Below are positions 6,302 to 14,667 of a DNA stretch of 23,839 bases, in pieces. Every line of letters starts with the position of its first letter. Positions within the stretch are counted from its first letter, which is position 1. The translations under genes and the position numbers were made by a program. Source of the DNA: a virus; the IMG/VR virus record IMGVR_UViG_3300009370_000166, positions 1 through 23,839 of that record. One strand, given 5' to 3'. The notes beneath the pieces are model-generated. The model worked only from the letters and a program-made list of their open reading frames with translations, was not told the origin of the DNA and made no database searches.

Positions 6302-6312
6302 TATAAATATAA
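6302..6312. promoter_or_regulatory. Recurring intergenic motif TATAAATATAA / TTATATTTATA, copy 1
   Basis: The 66-base gap between the portal and the 5420-6265 gene contains TATAAATATAA on the plus strand. The same 11 bases occur in the gaps at 14668 and 22801, with a one-mismatch copy at 17940. TATAAATA is the T4 late promoter octamer, but here it points away from the genes. Read along the genes it is TTATATTTATA. This copy lies 36 bases before the downstream ATG. Confidence 0.35.
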
Positions 6313-6331
6313 ACTAAATTTTAATAAAAAA

Positions 6332-8086
6332 TTAGTCTTCAATTATATTCTCTTCTGAGAGTAAATCTGGGTTATCAAATGGTATTTTTTGTGGAAATTT
6401 GTCTTTTAATAGTGAAAGCATACCTTCCCTTGCAACAACTGTAGAAGCTTTTGATTGAGCTAATGGAGATTTACCTTTAAACTCTCTTTTACCAAAACTT
6501 CGGTGTCTTTTTTGAACTTTACCATCATCTTCTCTTGGTTCATCTTTACCAAAATATTCTTTCTCACTTCCACCCCAATCATCAGGTCTTGCCATCTCAT
6601 CGTCTTCATCTGATGATTCTACTGGTTGTACAGCAGGATCCTGACCCTCAGTTTCAATTTGTTCCATTCTAAATTTCTGTTTCGTATCTTCGATTATGTT
6701 AGCAAATATTTCAGCCTTTTTGTCATCACTAAAATCAAATATATTTTGATAAATCCAATCACGACTAAATAATTTAATATCCATTGCTTTTTCTGCAGCT
6801 TCTAATCTTTGATTCATTAGTTCAAGTTTTTCTTGTTCGTGAATCATTGATGGATTCTGTAATTCCAACTCAAAATCAATTAATGATTCATCAGCAAATC
6901 CTTGAGTATAAAGATGTACAATACCTATCTTCATCAATTCACTAACAATTATCTTCTGTAACCTCTCAACGGTACGAGCAAAACGAACATCTTCAGCAGC
7001 CAATGTAGCTTTACCACCACTTAATCCCTCTTCATATCCTAAAAAAGCTTTTGGAATTCTAAGAGCAGCCATCATTTTATTTCTCAAATATTCTACATCT
7101 TCTATTTGATCATTATTAGATAAACCTGGAAGAGTTTCAATTTCTGTTCCACTATCACTACCACGAACTGGTAAGAAATAATCTTCTGTTACACTTTCCA
7201 TATTATATTTTAAATTATACTCACCTGTTTTCTGATCAATAACAGGAACTTTTTTCATCTTATTGATAATTTTATGCATAAATTGTTCGACTTCTCTTGG
7301 TGGTATATTTCCAACATCAATTTTAAATATTCGTTTTTCTGGTGCTCTCATAATACGATGAATTAACATAGCATCTTCCATCAAAATCAATTGTTTAAAA
7401 ATGCGTCTAGCACCCTCAAGCATAGACTTACCATAAGGTAAAAAATTTGAATCTGATAATAATCTAAAATGTGCTACTTCATAATTTTCTAAAAGTTCTT
7501 TTCTATCTTGCTCAAGTTCAAATTGTATTAATTGTGGATTTTCTGGATCATGATCTTCAAGTCTAATAACATCATAACTAGAAAGAGGTTTAATATTAAC
7601 CACACCATATTTATCAACAATTTCTAAATGAAGATAAAAATCTCCATATTTAGTTAAATTACGAATCCAACTCCATAAATTGAATTCTATATTCATTATA
7701 TCGTAATATAAATTATGAAGAATTTTTTGAACCTGTGTATTATTAGTTCTTATTTTTAATATATCCCCTTCAATATTATCAATAGTACATTCATCACTAT
7801 AAATGTCTAAAGCTGAAGAAATAATTGGATCTTGATCCATAAATTCATAATCTTTAAATAAATCATGTTTTAAAACTTCATAATTAGCTCTTTGATTCTG
7901 TGCCGAACCATACGGTGTATTATATGTTTTTTGTACTAACCTATCATATCTATCTATAAAATTTGAAGAAAAAGATTTTTGTGAATGATCTAAATCCCTT
8001 ACAACAATTTTATCATCATCAGTTTTTCTTAAAATTATACTAGATTGAAATAATCTACCTAATCTTGTAAAAATATTATCTGCCAT
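6332..8086 (-). CDS. 20: Portal vertex protein, T4 gp20-like
   Basis: This 584-residue protein forms the dodecameric portal through which DNA enters and leaves the head and which nucleates prohead assembly. It shows the gp20-type layout: an N-terminal segment with YNTPYGSAQNQRANYEVLKHD and DQDPIISSALDIYSDECT (about residues 55-100), a central alpha/beta body, and the conserved stretch around LRIPKAFLGYEEGLSGGKATL (about 342-362), with SGGKATLAAEDVRFARTVER typical of these portals. The acidic, low-complexity tail (about 490-584) is likely flexible. It is slightly longer than T4 gp20 (524). It follows the terminase gene by three bases, with GGGGT at the end of that gene as ribosome site. Confidence 0.95.
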   Translation of the reverse strand: MADNIFTRLGRLFQSSIILRKTDDDKIVVRDLDHSQKSFSSNFIDRYDRLVQKTYNTPYGSAQNQRANYEVLKHDLFKDYEFMDQDPIISSALDIYSDECTIDNIEGDILKIRTNNTQVQKILHNLYYDIMNIEFNLWSWIRNLTKYGDFYLHLEIVDKYGVVNIKPLSSYDVIRLEDHDPENPQLIQFELEQDRKELLENYEVAHFRLLSDSNFLPYGKSMLEGARRIFKQLILMEDAMLIHRIMRAPEKRIFKIDVGNIPPREVEQFMHKIINKMKKVPVIDQKTGEYNLKYNMESVTEDYFLPVRGSDSGTEIETLPGLSNNDQIEDVEYLRNKMMAALRIPKAFLGYEEGLSGGKATLAAEDVRFARTVERLQKIIVSELMKIGIVHLYTQGFADESLIDFELELQNPSMIHEQEKLELMNQRLEAAEKAMDIKLFSRDWIYQNIFDFSDDKKAEIFANIIEDTKQKFRMEQIETEGQDPAVQPVESSDEDDEMARPDDWGGSEKEYFGKDEPREDDGKVQKRHRSFGKREFKGKSPLAQSKASTVVAREGMLSLLKDKFPQKIPFDNPDLLSEENIIED

Positions 8087-8089
8087 TTT

Positions 8090-9667
8090 TTACCCCAATA
8101 ACCAACTTAAGTCTTCTTTTTCACCTCTTATGTCCATTTCCCAAGGATTGTCTTTAGGTTTATTTGGTGTCATAATAGGTGTTCTCTCATTTAAATTTCC
8201 AATTGAATCCACTATACTACTCTGTAATTCATTTCTCTCTGATTGTATACGAATAGCAGTATCCCTTATCCATAATAATATAGAATAAGACATCACTAAA
8301 TCATCATTATACCCTTCAAGAGCTTCCATCTTTGTGTTCTTATATATAAATACAAAAAGTTCGTCAATTAATCGTGTTGACTTCAACTTAACCATCTTCT
8401 CACGAGTGTATTCTTCCATTTTTGCCACAATCAAAGGTTTAGATTTCATTGTAGTAGTAAAGCCAGGAACTTTATTTCTATCAATACTTCGATATCGATT
8501 TGTATGATGATTATCTTCATCAACAACCAAATGATTCTTTTCTTGATAAAAGAGATTTTCATATCCCCTATCGATAATTGTCTGTAGAGTAGCCCAACCA
8601 ATGTTGTTATTCTCCACTACCAATAGAGCATCGTTATATTTAGTAGCCAATTCAATTAAAAAATTACCAAATTCTGTAGTACCCAATTGTCCTTTATATT
8701 CTGCCACTTGTTCCATATTCTCTAAATCAAAAACTTGAGCCGCACTATAATCAGTCCCATCACCACGAGCGACATCAGCACTTATTAAATATTGTTTTGA
8801 ATAATTAGGATAATCCCATATCCATAAATTTCTATCAAATCCACTTTTTTCTACTGGTTCACAACACATCTTTTCTTTATACCATTCTAATACTCTTGGA
8901 TCAACAACAGAACGACCAGAACTTAAAAAGTCAGCATCACATTCTTGAGATGCTTGTGTTGGACCCAAAATCTTAGTTTGTTCATCTCTCCAACTTTGGT
9001 CTCTTTCTGGATGTTCAGACCAATGTAATTTTATTGTTTCAAAACCATTCAATCCATCTTTTGCATCTAACCAAGTTCTATGAAACCAATTACCAACACC
9101 ATTAGGTGTTGAAATTGCCAAACATTTACCACCAGTAGCCAATGTTTGCTGAGCAGCAGTCCATATCGTATCAATTTTTTCAATAAAAGCTGCTTCATCT
9201 AATATCAATAAAGATAATGCCTCTGAACGACCAGCCGATTCAGTAGATGCCAATGCTTTTATTTGTGAACCATTTTTAAAAACTAATGATAATTTATTAT
9301 TTTCTATAATTTGTGTTTTCAACCAATTTGGTAAACCTTCATACATAATACGAACTTTAGTAACTAAATTTTTAGCAGTATCTTTTGTAGTGGCAATACA
9401 CAATACGTTCTTATCATTATGAAACAACATCATCCACAAAGAATAAGCAGCACTTAATGTTGAAATACCAAGTTGTCTTGATTTTAATACAACATTATAA
9501 TCACTTTCTAAATATTTTTTTAGCACATCTTTTTGAAAATCATATAATTTAAATTTAATCTTTCCGCGCTGTGGATGTTGAATAATACAATATTGATTAA
9601 TAAAATGTGCTGGATCCTGTACACATTTTAAGTATTGTTTTTTTATTGCTTGTTTTATGTTACTCAT
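8090..9667 (-). CDS. 17: Large terminase subunit (packaging ATPase and nuclease), T4 gp17-like
   Basis: This 525-residue protein powers DNA packaging and cuts the concatemer. The ATPase part shows KSRQLGIST (residues 62-70, the variant Walker A), LLILDEAAF (153-161, Walker B with Asp157 and Glu158) and ISTPNG (185-190, coupling motif III). The nuclease part shows the acidic cluster: Asp298 in ISADVARGDG, Glu352 in VVENNNIG, and Asp455/456 in YNDDLVMS. It is somewhat shorter than T4 gp17 (610). The ATG overlaps the upstream zinc-ribbon gene by four bases. Tail sheath and tube genes (18 and 19), which separate 17 from 20 in T4, are absent here. Confidence 0.96.
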   Translation of the reverse strand: MSNIKQAIKKQYLKCVQDPAHFINQYCIIQHPQRGKIKFKLYDFQKDVLKKYLESDYNVVLKSRQLGISTLSAAYSLWMMLFHNDKNVLCIATTKDTAKNLVTKVRIMYEGLPNWLKTQIIENNKLSLVFKNGSQIKALASTESAGRSEALSLLILDEAAFIEKIDTIWTAAQQTLATGGKCLAISTPNGVGNWFHRTWLDAKDGLNGFETIKLHWSEHPERDQSWRDEQTKILGPTQASQECDADFLSSGRSVVDPRVLEWYKEKMCCEPVEKSGFDRNLWIWDYPNYSKQYLISADVARGDGTDYSAAQVFDLENMEQVAEYKGQLGTTEFGNFLIELATKYNDALLVVENNNIGWATLQTIIDRGYENLFYQEKNHLVVDEDNHHTNRYRSIDRNKVPGFTTTMKSKPLIVAKMEEYTREKMVKLKSTRLIDELFVFIYKNTKMEALEGYNDDLVMSYSILLWIRDTAIRIQSERNELQSSIVDSIGNLNERTPIMTPNKPKDNPWEMDIRGEKEDLSWLLG

Positions 9668-10128
9668 TTTTTCATCTCATTATTAGCAAGAGCATTTGCA
9701 ACAGTCTTATCAAAACGTAAAGTTTTATTTTTCTCTAATAATTTCATCTCTTCTTCATAATCACTAAGAAAAGCTTCCCATCTTTTTTCTTCCATCTTAG
9801 TAACCCACTCATTCCATTCACCTTCTCTATGTAGGTTAGCTTCAAACTCCATTTGACACACTCTACATTTTCGAAATCTATCATAAGTTTGTTGATCGAG
9901 TGTTTTTAATATCAATTTTTCACAATCACTACATTTATCAAATCCTCTTGGTGGTATTTTGGTAATTTGTTTTCTTTTACCATTTTCTTTAACCCAAGTT
10001 CTATTATTATGGTCAACCCAAGTTTCACCTTCTTTTCTTTCATCTACAGATTTTCCTTCGTAACCAATCTGTACAGAACGATTATAAATTCCCTTTGCCA
10101 TTTTTTGTATTTTTTCTATATTACTCAT
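9664..10128 (-). CDS. Zinc-ribbon protein upstream of the large terminase
   Basis: This 154-residue, charged protein has two Cys pairs, Cys66/Cys69 (KCSDCE) and Cys88/Cys91 (KCRVCQ), 18 residues apart, suggesting a single zinc-binding ribbon. The N-terminal part (25-60) is polar and the C-terminal part (95-150) is helical and acidic-basic mixed. It lies between the 1366-residue protein and the terminase, overlapping both by four bases. T4-like phages place the small terminase (gp16) just before gp17, so a packaging partner is possible, but gp16 has no zinc ribbon. I recall similar small Cys-pair proteins near terminases in marine phages, with unknown role. Confidence 0.8.
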   Translation of the reverse strand: MSNIEKIQKMAKGIYNRSVQIGYEGKSVDERKEGETWVDHNNRTWVKENGKRKQITKIPPRGFDKCSDCEKLILKTLDQQTYDRFRKCRVCQMEFEANLHREGEWNEWVTKMEEKRWEAFLSDYEEEMKLLEKNKTLRFDKTVANALANNEMKK

Positions 10129-13100
10129 CTATCAAATGTCATCATACCAGTAATTTGATTAACTGGTGCAAATGCTCCTGTAAACTTATAAACCTTTCCA
10201 TTATACTTAAATACAATACCCTCACTAGGAATTATTGCATCCAAACCACCAATAGAATCTAACCTATCCAATTGTATCTTTAATTTATTTAACTTCTTTA
10301 AATCACCACCACTCTTTATAGCAGATATTGCGGATTTTACTTTTTTTCTAATAATTTGAACTGATTGTTCTGGATGTGCTGCTAACCAACCATCTATATT
10401 TTTCATTATCTCAGCACCAACTGCAAAAAATAATTCTTCAAATGGTTTCATATTATCCTTGACCATTTTAGCGTGATCATATTTATCGGTAGCCAATACC
10501 CACTCTAAAAATTTAGGATGTTTCTCTTTTAAATCTTTTTTCATATCATTTATTTTATATGACTTATCGAAGAATGCCCATCGTTTAGTCAACTTAACCA
10601 ATATCTCATTTGTTATTTTTGGATAATCAGTTTGATGTGCGCCATTCATTATCCACTCTTGCCAATACATTTGATGATATAAAGAAAGTGTATCATTATC
10701 TTTGAGTACATATTCATTTTGTAATTTTTTTAGTTTTCCTAAAAATTTAGCTTTCATTTTACCAAATTCTTGATGTTTGGGAACTGTCAAAAAATTAGGT
10801 TTCCCTATCTTATACTTTTTTTGTATATGTTGATTTACTTGCTTAATCATTCCCTGTAACATTCGTCCACTATCCCTAGCTTGCCCAATTGCACGGCCAC
10901 TATCATCATATTTCAATGCACCATGAAATATAATTTGAGTAACATCATAATTAATTACATTCTCACTCTTAGGCCACAATACTTCCAAATTCATCCATAT
11001 TGAACCTTGACCAAAAATTTTATCTTGTTGTTTTTTACTCAAACTACTAACTGCTTTTTGTAAATCATTAACTGCAAAAACAAAAGCATCTCTAATTCGA
11101 CCTCTACCTGCAAATTTAGATGCAACACCCTTCACACTCAAAGCAGTTTTTCCTTTATTTTTTAAATGTCCTTTATTGCGAGCAGTAATTAATTTACCGT
11201 TCTTCCAACTTATCATAAGATTTTGTCCATCAAGTTTTTCCGTTACATTATCTTCACGATTTAACTCTCCACCTAAACCTCGTTCTATGATATTTTTTAA
11301 ATCTTTAAAAGTCAAATCTTTGTCATCGAATGGATGTGCCATATGTCCATAAGCCCCACCCTCAGTCAATATTTGTTCTTTATAAACAACTTTTAAATTA
11401 CCTTTGTCTATTTCTTTATCTCTATGTAATTTTTCCATTTCTGGTTTGTTAATTACAAGTTTTGGTTTTTCACTTGGTGTATTACTACCAACTGTCGGTA
11501 CGGCATAATAAGCTTTTCTAAACCCAAACTTTTTAGCCGCTATATGTCCCTTACCACCATATTTTTTAACCAAATCTTTTTCTGCCTCTTCTCTTGAATA
11601 TCGAATCTTAATACCCCTACGCATTAATCTTTGTTTCCAAATCTTGACTTTCTTCGACACTTCTGCTAATGACTTTACTTCTTTTACAATTGAATAATCA
11701 TCGTGAGTTTCATCACCCCTATTGGCATCTGTTTCTTTTGGTTCTTCAGCATCAAGTTGTTTTGCCGTCTTTGGACTATCTTTAACAATAGCTTTTCTTT
11801 CCTTAGCCATAGTGTCAACATATTCATATTCTTGATTTCTTAAAATCATATCAATATGATCTAACCATTTGTTCCATAATTCAGTACCAACGTAATCTGT
11901 TAAATTTTGAGCACTTGGTTCTTGAACTCCAGCTGGACCAAATGAAACGGAATCTACTGGTCCTTTTGGATATTCTGTATCTTTAACAAAACTAAAATCT
12001 TGACTATAATAATACTCATCATCAATTAATTCTTTCGCAAGGTCCCAACCCAATTTTCCAGCCTCTAATTCAGCTCTATTACGATATGATTTTAAACTTG
12101 ATATAAAACTTGGACCATCATCAACCTCACCAGCTGTATTTAAATTTGTGTTTTCGAATAAATGTGTATAAAATTCAAACAACTTTTTAAATTTATTCGT
12201 CATCATATTATACACACCTTTATCATAATATCCAAAAGCTTTTTTAAATAATTTTGGTCTTTCTTTAGAATCAAATTCAGGTGAACCTAAAAGTTGTCTC
12301 ATTACAGTTCCACTCACTTCTTTACCACCCACATTCACAGAAACATGTGGTGCTGTCATTATATATCCGTGCTCTTCATGCCCCTTTAAATTACCTTTAT
12401 TCTTTTTATAATCTTGATAATAAGTTTTTCCACCACTTTTCTTTGTTCCTCCAGCTAATCTTCCAGCATCTTTCTTTCCGAAAATATAAATAACTGCTGT
12501 AGTATCTTTGTCGTATTTTTTCAAAGTATTTTTTGCTACATAAGGTATTTTTTCTTTTACAATACGATTTGCTGGAACACCCATTTTAACCATATGTCGA
12601 ACTTTCTCTTTATAATTCATTGGATGTCTTGGTGGTTTTTTTATATCAGTTGTGGTTATGTAAGCTTCATCAACTTGTGCTTCTAACCACTTAAATGTTT
12701 TTAAATGATGAGGACCAAATGGTTGAAATCTTCCACCGTATATTCCAATGACTTTTTTGATTTTACTCTTTTCTTCAAATAAATCACCTACATCTTTTTT
12801 ATATGTTTGAATAAGTTGATATTTACTTTTTGGATCTTTCTTTCTAGCTTTTTTCAATTCACTACGAGCAGCACTTTTAGAACCTTTAAATTGAACTATC
12901 TTCTTTCCTTTTACTACTTTATAAAATCCATATGCCTTTGATGGTTGTATAACTTCATTTACGGATTCATTTCCCATCGGAACAACCCAATGAATATTAG
13001 CTTTATCTAACCTATCAAGTACTTTCATAATTTTACCATAACCACCAGCAACATTATAAAATCCAGCTTCCTTACCACTACCTTTAAGTTTCTTAATTTT

Positions 13101-14225
13101 ATCGAATTTAAAATTCTTATCAAAGTAATGATACAGAAGTTTATTTACTTTAGGTATGTCTTTTCTAAATACCCAAAATCTTTTAATTTTAGCTTCATTG
13201 ACTTTTTTATATCCACTCATTGAATTAGTTTTATTCTTTTTAACTTTCTTTCTTGATGGACTTCCTTGAATTACACCATCACCACCAACAATCCCCTCTT
13301 CATCAAATATATTAACTCTTTTATGAATTCTAAATGTAGCAGCCTTTCTTCCATTTATTGTTGGCATTCCATGTTTATCTTTTCCTATATTTTTAATCTT
13401 CATTTTTTTATTCTTAAACTTACCTACTAATATAGTATCGCCAACTTTTACTGGAATCTTTATATCCTCTTTCATTATCTTTTGTTTTTCAATCCATTTT
13501 TTGCCAAGATGATTTTTTACAGGTTTTTTAATGAATTTACCAATTCCTTTTGTAACCAACATATTAAATTTTTTGGTTGCTTGTTTTTCATCTAAAGTTT
13601 TAGAGTTATCAACCATCAGATAATTAGCATTTCCAAATAATCCTTGAAATGAAATTAAATTTTTCTGAACATCCTTCCAACTTTTCTCTACTAACTCAGG
13701 ACTTAACTTTCTTGGTCTTTCCATATTTCGTTTTTGTGCTACATCTAAATCAGTATGAACGAACACCATAAAAGTATCATAACCAATATCTTCTAATTCT
13801 TTCTTTTGTTCTTTTATTTTTCCGTATTTATGACCAGTACCATCAATAATCAAACCGAGTCTACCATTCATATAAAGTTTTTTCTGTTGAGCCGTTATAT
13901 CTTTTGCATAACTTCTCAACCCACTATAATCATCATAAGTAGGATCAGTCAATTGTCTAAATAATTCTTCTGGCATATCATCTAAATCTGTACCGAATCC
14001 ATATTTCTTCAATAATGTCGTAAGTGCTTTATCTTGATTGACTACCTTTAATCCATATGCCGATACAGTAGTTGTATCGGGTATTCCAAATAATCCCTTA
14101 GAAACGTATCCTTTACCACTTCCAGGTCCACCAGCAAGAAATATAGCTTTTAAAATACCAGGATCATTGATACCTTCTTCTATTATTGGTTTAGTTATTT
14201 CTTCTACTAATTTCTGTAAACTCAT
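10125..14225 (-). CDS. 1366-residue multidomain protein: P-loop kinase, small modules, cytidylyltransferase-like, ATP-dependent ligase-like
   Basis: Order: residues 20-250, P-loop kinase (zeta-toxin/polynucleotide-kinase type) with Walker A GGPGSGKG (32-39) and IIDGTGHK (126-133); 254-305, a short beta-rich module (KVGDTILVGKFKNKKMKIKN); 345-424, an 80-residue module; 425-484, a further small module; 490-660, a nucleotidyltransferase-like domain with GRFQPFGPHH (498-507) and SGTVMR (638-643); 700-950, a charged helical region; 956-1366, a ligase-like domain with EKLDG (nucleophile Lys997), MNLEVLW (1078-1084) and EGIVFKYNGKVYKF (1335-1348). KVNE344, ESVNE424 and ILTE955 lie at module borders and fit prohead-protease rules. 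ILTE resembles the FLTE cut in T4 gp23. RNA or nucleotide repair is the likely chemistry. It is translationally coupled to the Nudix gene (ATGA). Confidence 0.9.
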   Translation of the reverse strand: MSLQKLVEEITKPIIEEGINDPGILKAIFLAGGPGSGKGYVSKGLFGIPDTTTVSAYGLKVVNQDKALTTLLKKYGFGTDLDDMPEELFRQLTDPTYDDYSGLRSYAKDITAQQKKLYMNGRLGLIIDGTGHKYGKIKEQKKELEDIGYDTFMVFVHTDLDVAQKRNMERPRKLSPELVEKSWKDVQKNLISFQGLFGNANYLMVDNSKTLDEKQATKKFNMLVTKGIGKFIKKPVKNHLGKKWIEKQKIMKEDIKIPVKVGDTILVGKFKNKKMKIKNIGKDKHGMPTINGRKAATFRIHKRVNIFDEEGIVGGDGVIQGSPSRKKVKKNKTNSMSGYKKVNEAKIKRFWVFRKDIPKVNKLLYHYFDKNFKFDKIKKLKGSGKEAGFYNVAGGYGKIMKVLDRLDKANIHWVVPMGNESVNEVIQPSKAYGFYKVVKGKKIVQFKGSKSAARSELKKARKKDPKSKYQLIQTYKKDVGDLFEEKSKIKKVIGIYGGRFQPFGPHHLKTFKWLEAQVDEAYITTTDIKKPPRHPMNYKEKVRHMVKMGVPANRIVKEKIPYVAKNTLKKYDKDTTAVIYIFGKKDAGRLAGGTKKSGGKTYYQDYKKNKGNLKGHEEHGYIMTAPHVSVNVGGKEVSGTVMRQLLGSPEFDSKERPKLFKKAFGYYDKGVYNMMTNKFKKLFEFYTHLFENTNLNTAGEVDDGPSFISSLKSYRNRAELEAGKLGWDLAKELIDDEYYYSQDFSFVKDTEYPKGPVDSVSFGPAGVQEPSAQNLTDYVGTELWNKWLDHIDMILRNQEYEYVDTMAKERKAIVKDSPKTAKQLDAEEPKETDANRGDETHDDYSIVKEVKSLAEVSKKVKIWKQRLMRRGIKIRYSREEAEKDLVKKYGGKGHIAAKKFGFRKAYYAVPTVGSNTPSEKPKLVINKPEMEKLHRDKEIDKGNLKVVYKEQILTEGGAYGHMAHPFDDKDLTFKDLKNIIERGLGGELNREDNVTEKLDGQNLMISWKNGKLITARNKGHLKNKGKTALSVKGVASKFAGRGRIRDAFVFAVNDLQKAVSSLSKKQQDKIFGQGSIWMNLEVLWPKSENVINYDVTQIIFHGALKYDDSGRAIGQARDSGRMLQGMIKQVNQHIQKKYKIGKPNFLTVPKHQEFGKMKAKFLGKLKKLQNEYVLKDNDTLSLYHQMYWQEWIMNGAHQTDYPKITNEILVKLTKRWAFFDKSYKINDMKKDLKEKHPKFLEWVLATDKYDHAKMVKDNMKPFEELFFAVGAEIMKNIDGWLAAHPEQSVQIIRKKVKSAISAIKSGGDLKKLNKLKIQLDRLDSIGGLDAIIPSEGIVFKYNGKVYKFTGAFAPVNQITGMMTFDR
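11361..11372 (-). other. Candidate prohead-protease site ILTE955
   Basis: Codons 952-955 encode I-L-T-E followed by GGAYGHMAHP, exactly at the start of the ligase-like domain. T4 gp23 is cut at FLTE before Ala. Release of a separate ligase of about 411 residues is predicted. Confidence 0.4.
12954..12968 (-). repeat. 15-base exact repeat encoding ESVNE, copy 3
   Basis: Residues 420-424 of the 1366-residue protein are encoded by the same 15 bases as in the modular protein at 3531 and 3690, about 9 kb away. Confidence 0.75.
13194..13205 (-). other. Candidate prohead-protease site KVNE344
   Basis: Codons 341-344 encode K-V-N-E followed by AKIKRFW. Together with ESVNE424 it frames a compact 80-residue module. 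Confidence 0.4.
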
Positions 14226-14650
14226 GCCTTTAATTCCAAAGAATAACGCATACCTTTTTCAATTGGATATGGTAATGAATCAACATCATAATAACCATAA
14301 TCAGAATGTTCTTTATCAAGTTCAGGTTTGGGTTTATTTGGTAATTCAATCATATATAACTTTACAATTCTATTATATTTAGAATCTTTTATTGTATCTA
14401 AATATACTAAAGAATTGATGTCAATGTCAAGCTTTGTTTCTTCTTGAAACTCTCTATGAGCACCTTGAATGAACTTTTCTCCACTCTCAACATGCCCCAT
14501 TGGAACTGCCCAAAAGTTAGGATATTTTCCTGCATTTTCTGATCTTTTTGTTAATAAAACCTTATCTTCTGATTTAACCACAACTCCACCAATTTTTTTT
14601 GGTGACTTAACATCAAATTCAAGTAAATCAATTAATTTTGGTATAGACAT
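14222..14650 (-). CDS. Nudix hydrolase
   Basis: This 142-residue protein hydrolyses nucleoside diphosphates linked to other groups; the substrate cannot be told. The Nudix box runs from Gly52 to Leu74 (GHVESGEKFIQGAHREF then QEETKL). Gly52, Glu58 and the REFQEE core (66-71) are all present, but the usual Gly near the end of the box is Lys73. The N-terminus is beta-rich (19-36) after a leader, MSIPKLIDLLE, that again ends in a hydrophobic-x-Glu, so it might also be a targeted protein. Its stop overlaps the start of the 1366-residue protein (ATGA), suggesting that both act on the same nucleotides, for example NAD-type or ADP-ribose compounds or capped RNA. Confidence 0.9.
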   Translation of the reverse strand: MSIPKLIDLLEFDVKSPKKIGGVVVKSEDKVLLTKRSENAGKYPNFWAVPMGHVESGEKFIQGAHREFQEETKLDIDINSLVYLDTIKDSKYNRIVKLYMIELPNKPKPELDKEHSDYGYYDVDSLPYPIEKGMRYSLELKA

Positions 14651-14667
14651 AGTTATTTCCCTACACC

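Noticed and set aside
8345-12492. TATAAATA octamers at 8345-8352 and 12485-12492 as late promoters
   Set aside because: Both lie inside well-supported genes and on the opposite strand. Several such octamers are expected by chance in DNA this AT-rich, and they lack the extended 11-base motif context.
10125-14225. Calling every hydrophobic-x-Glu tripeptide a protease site
   Set aside because: About a dozen or more such tripeptides are expected by chance in a protein this long. I kept only those of the recurring V/I-N-E type or at a clear domain border (ILTE955).
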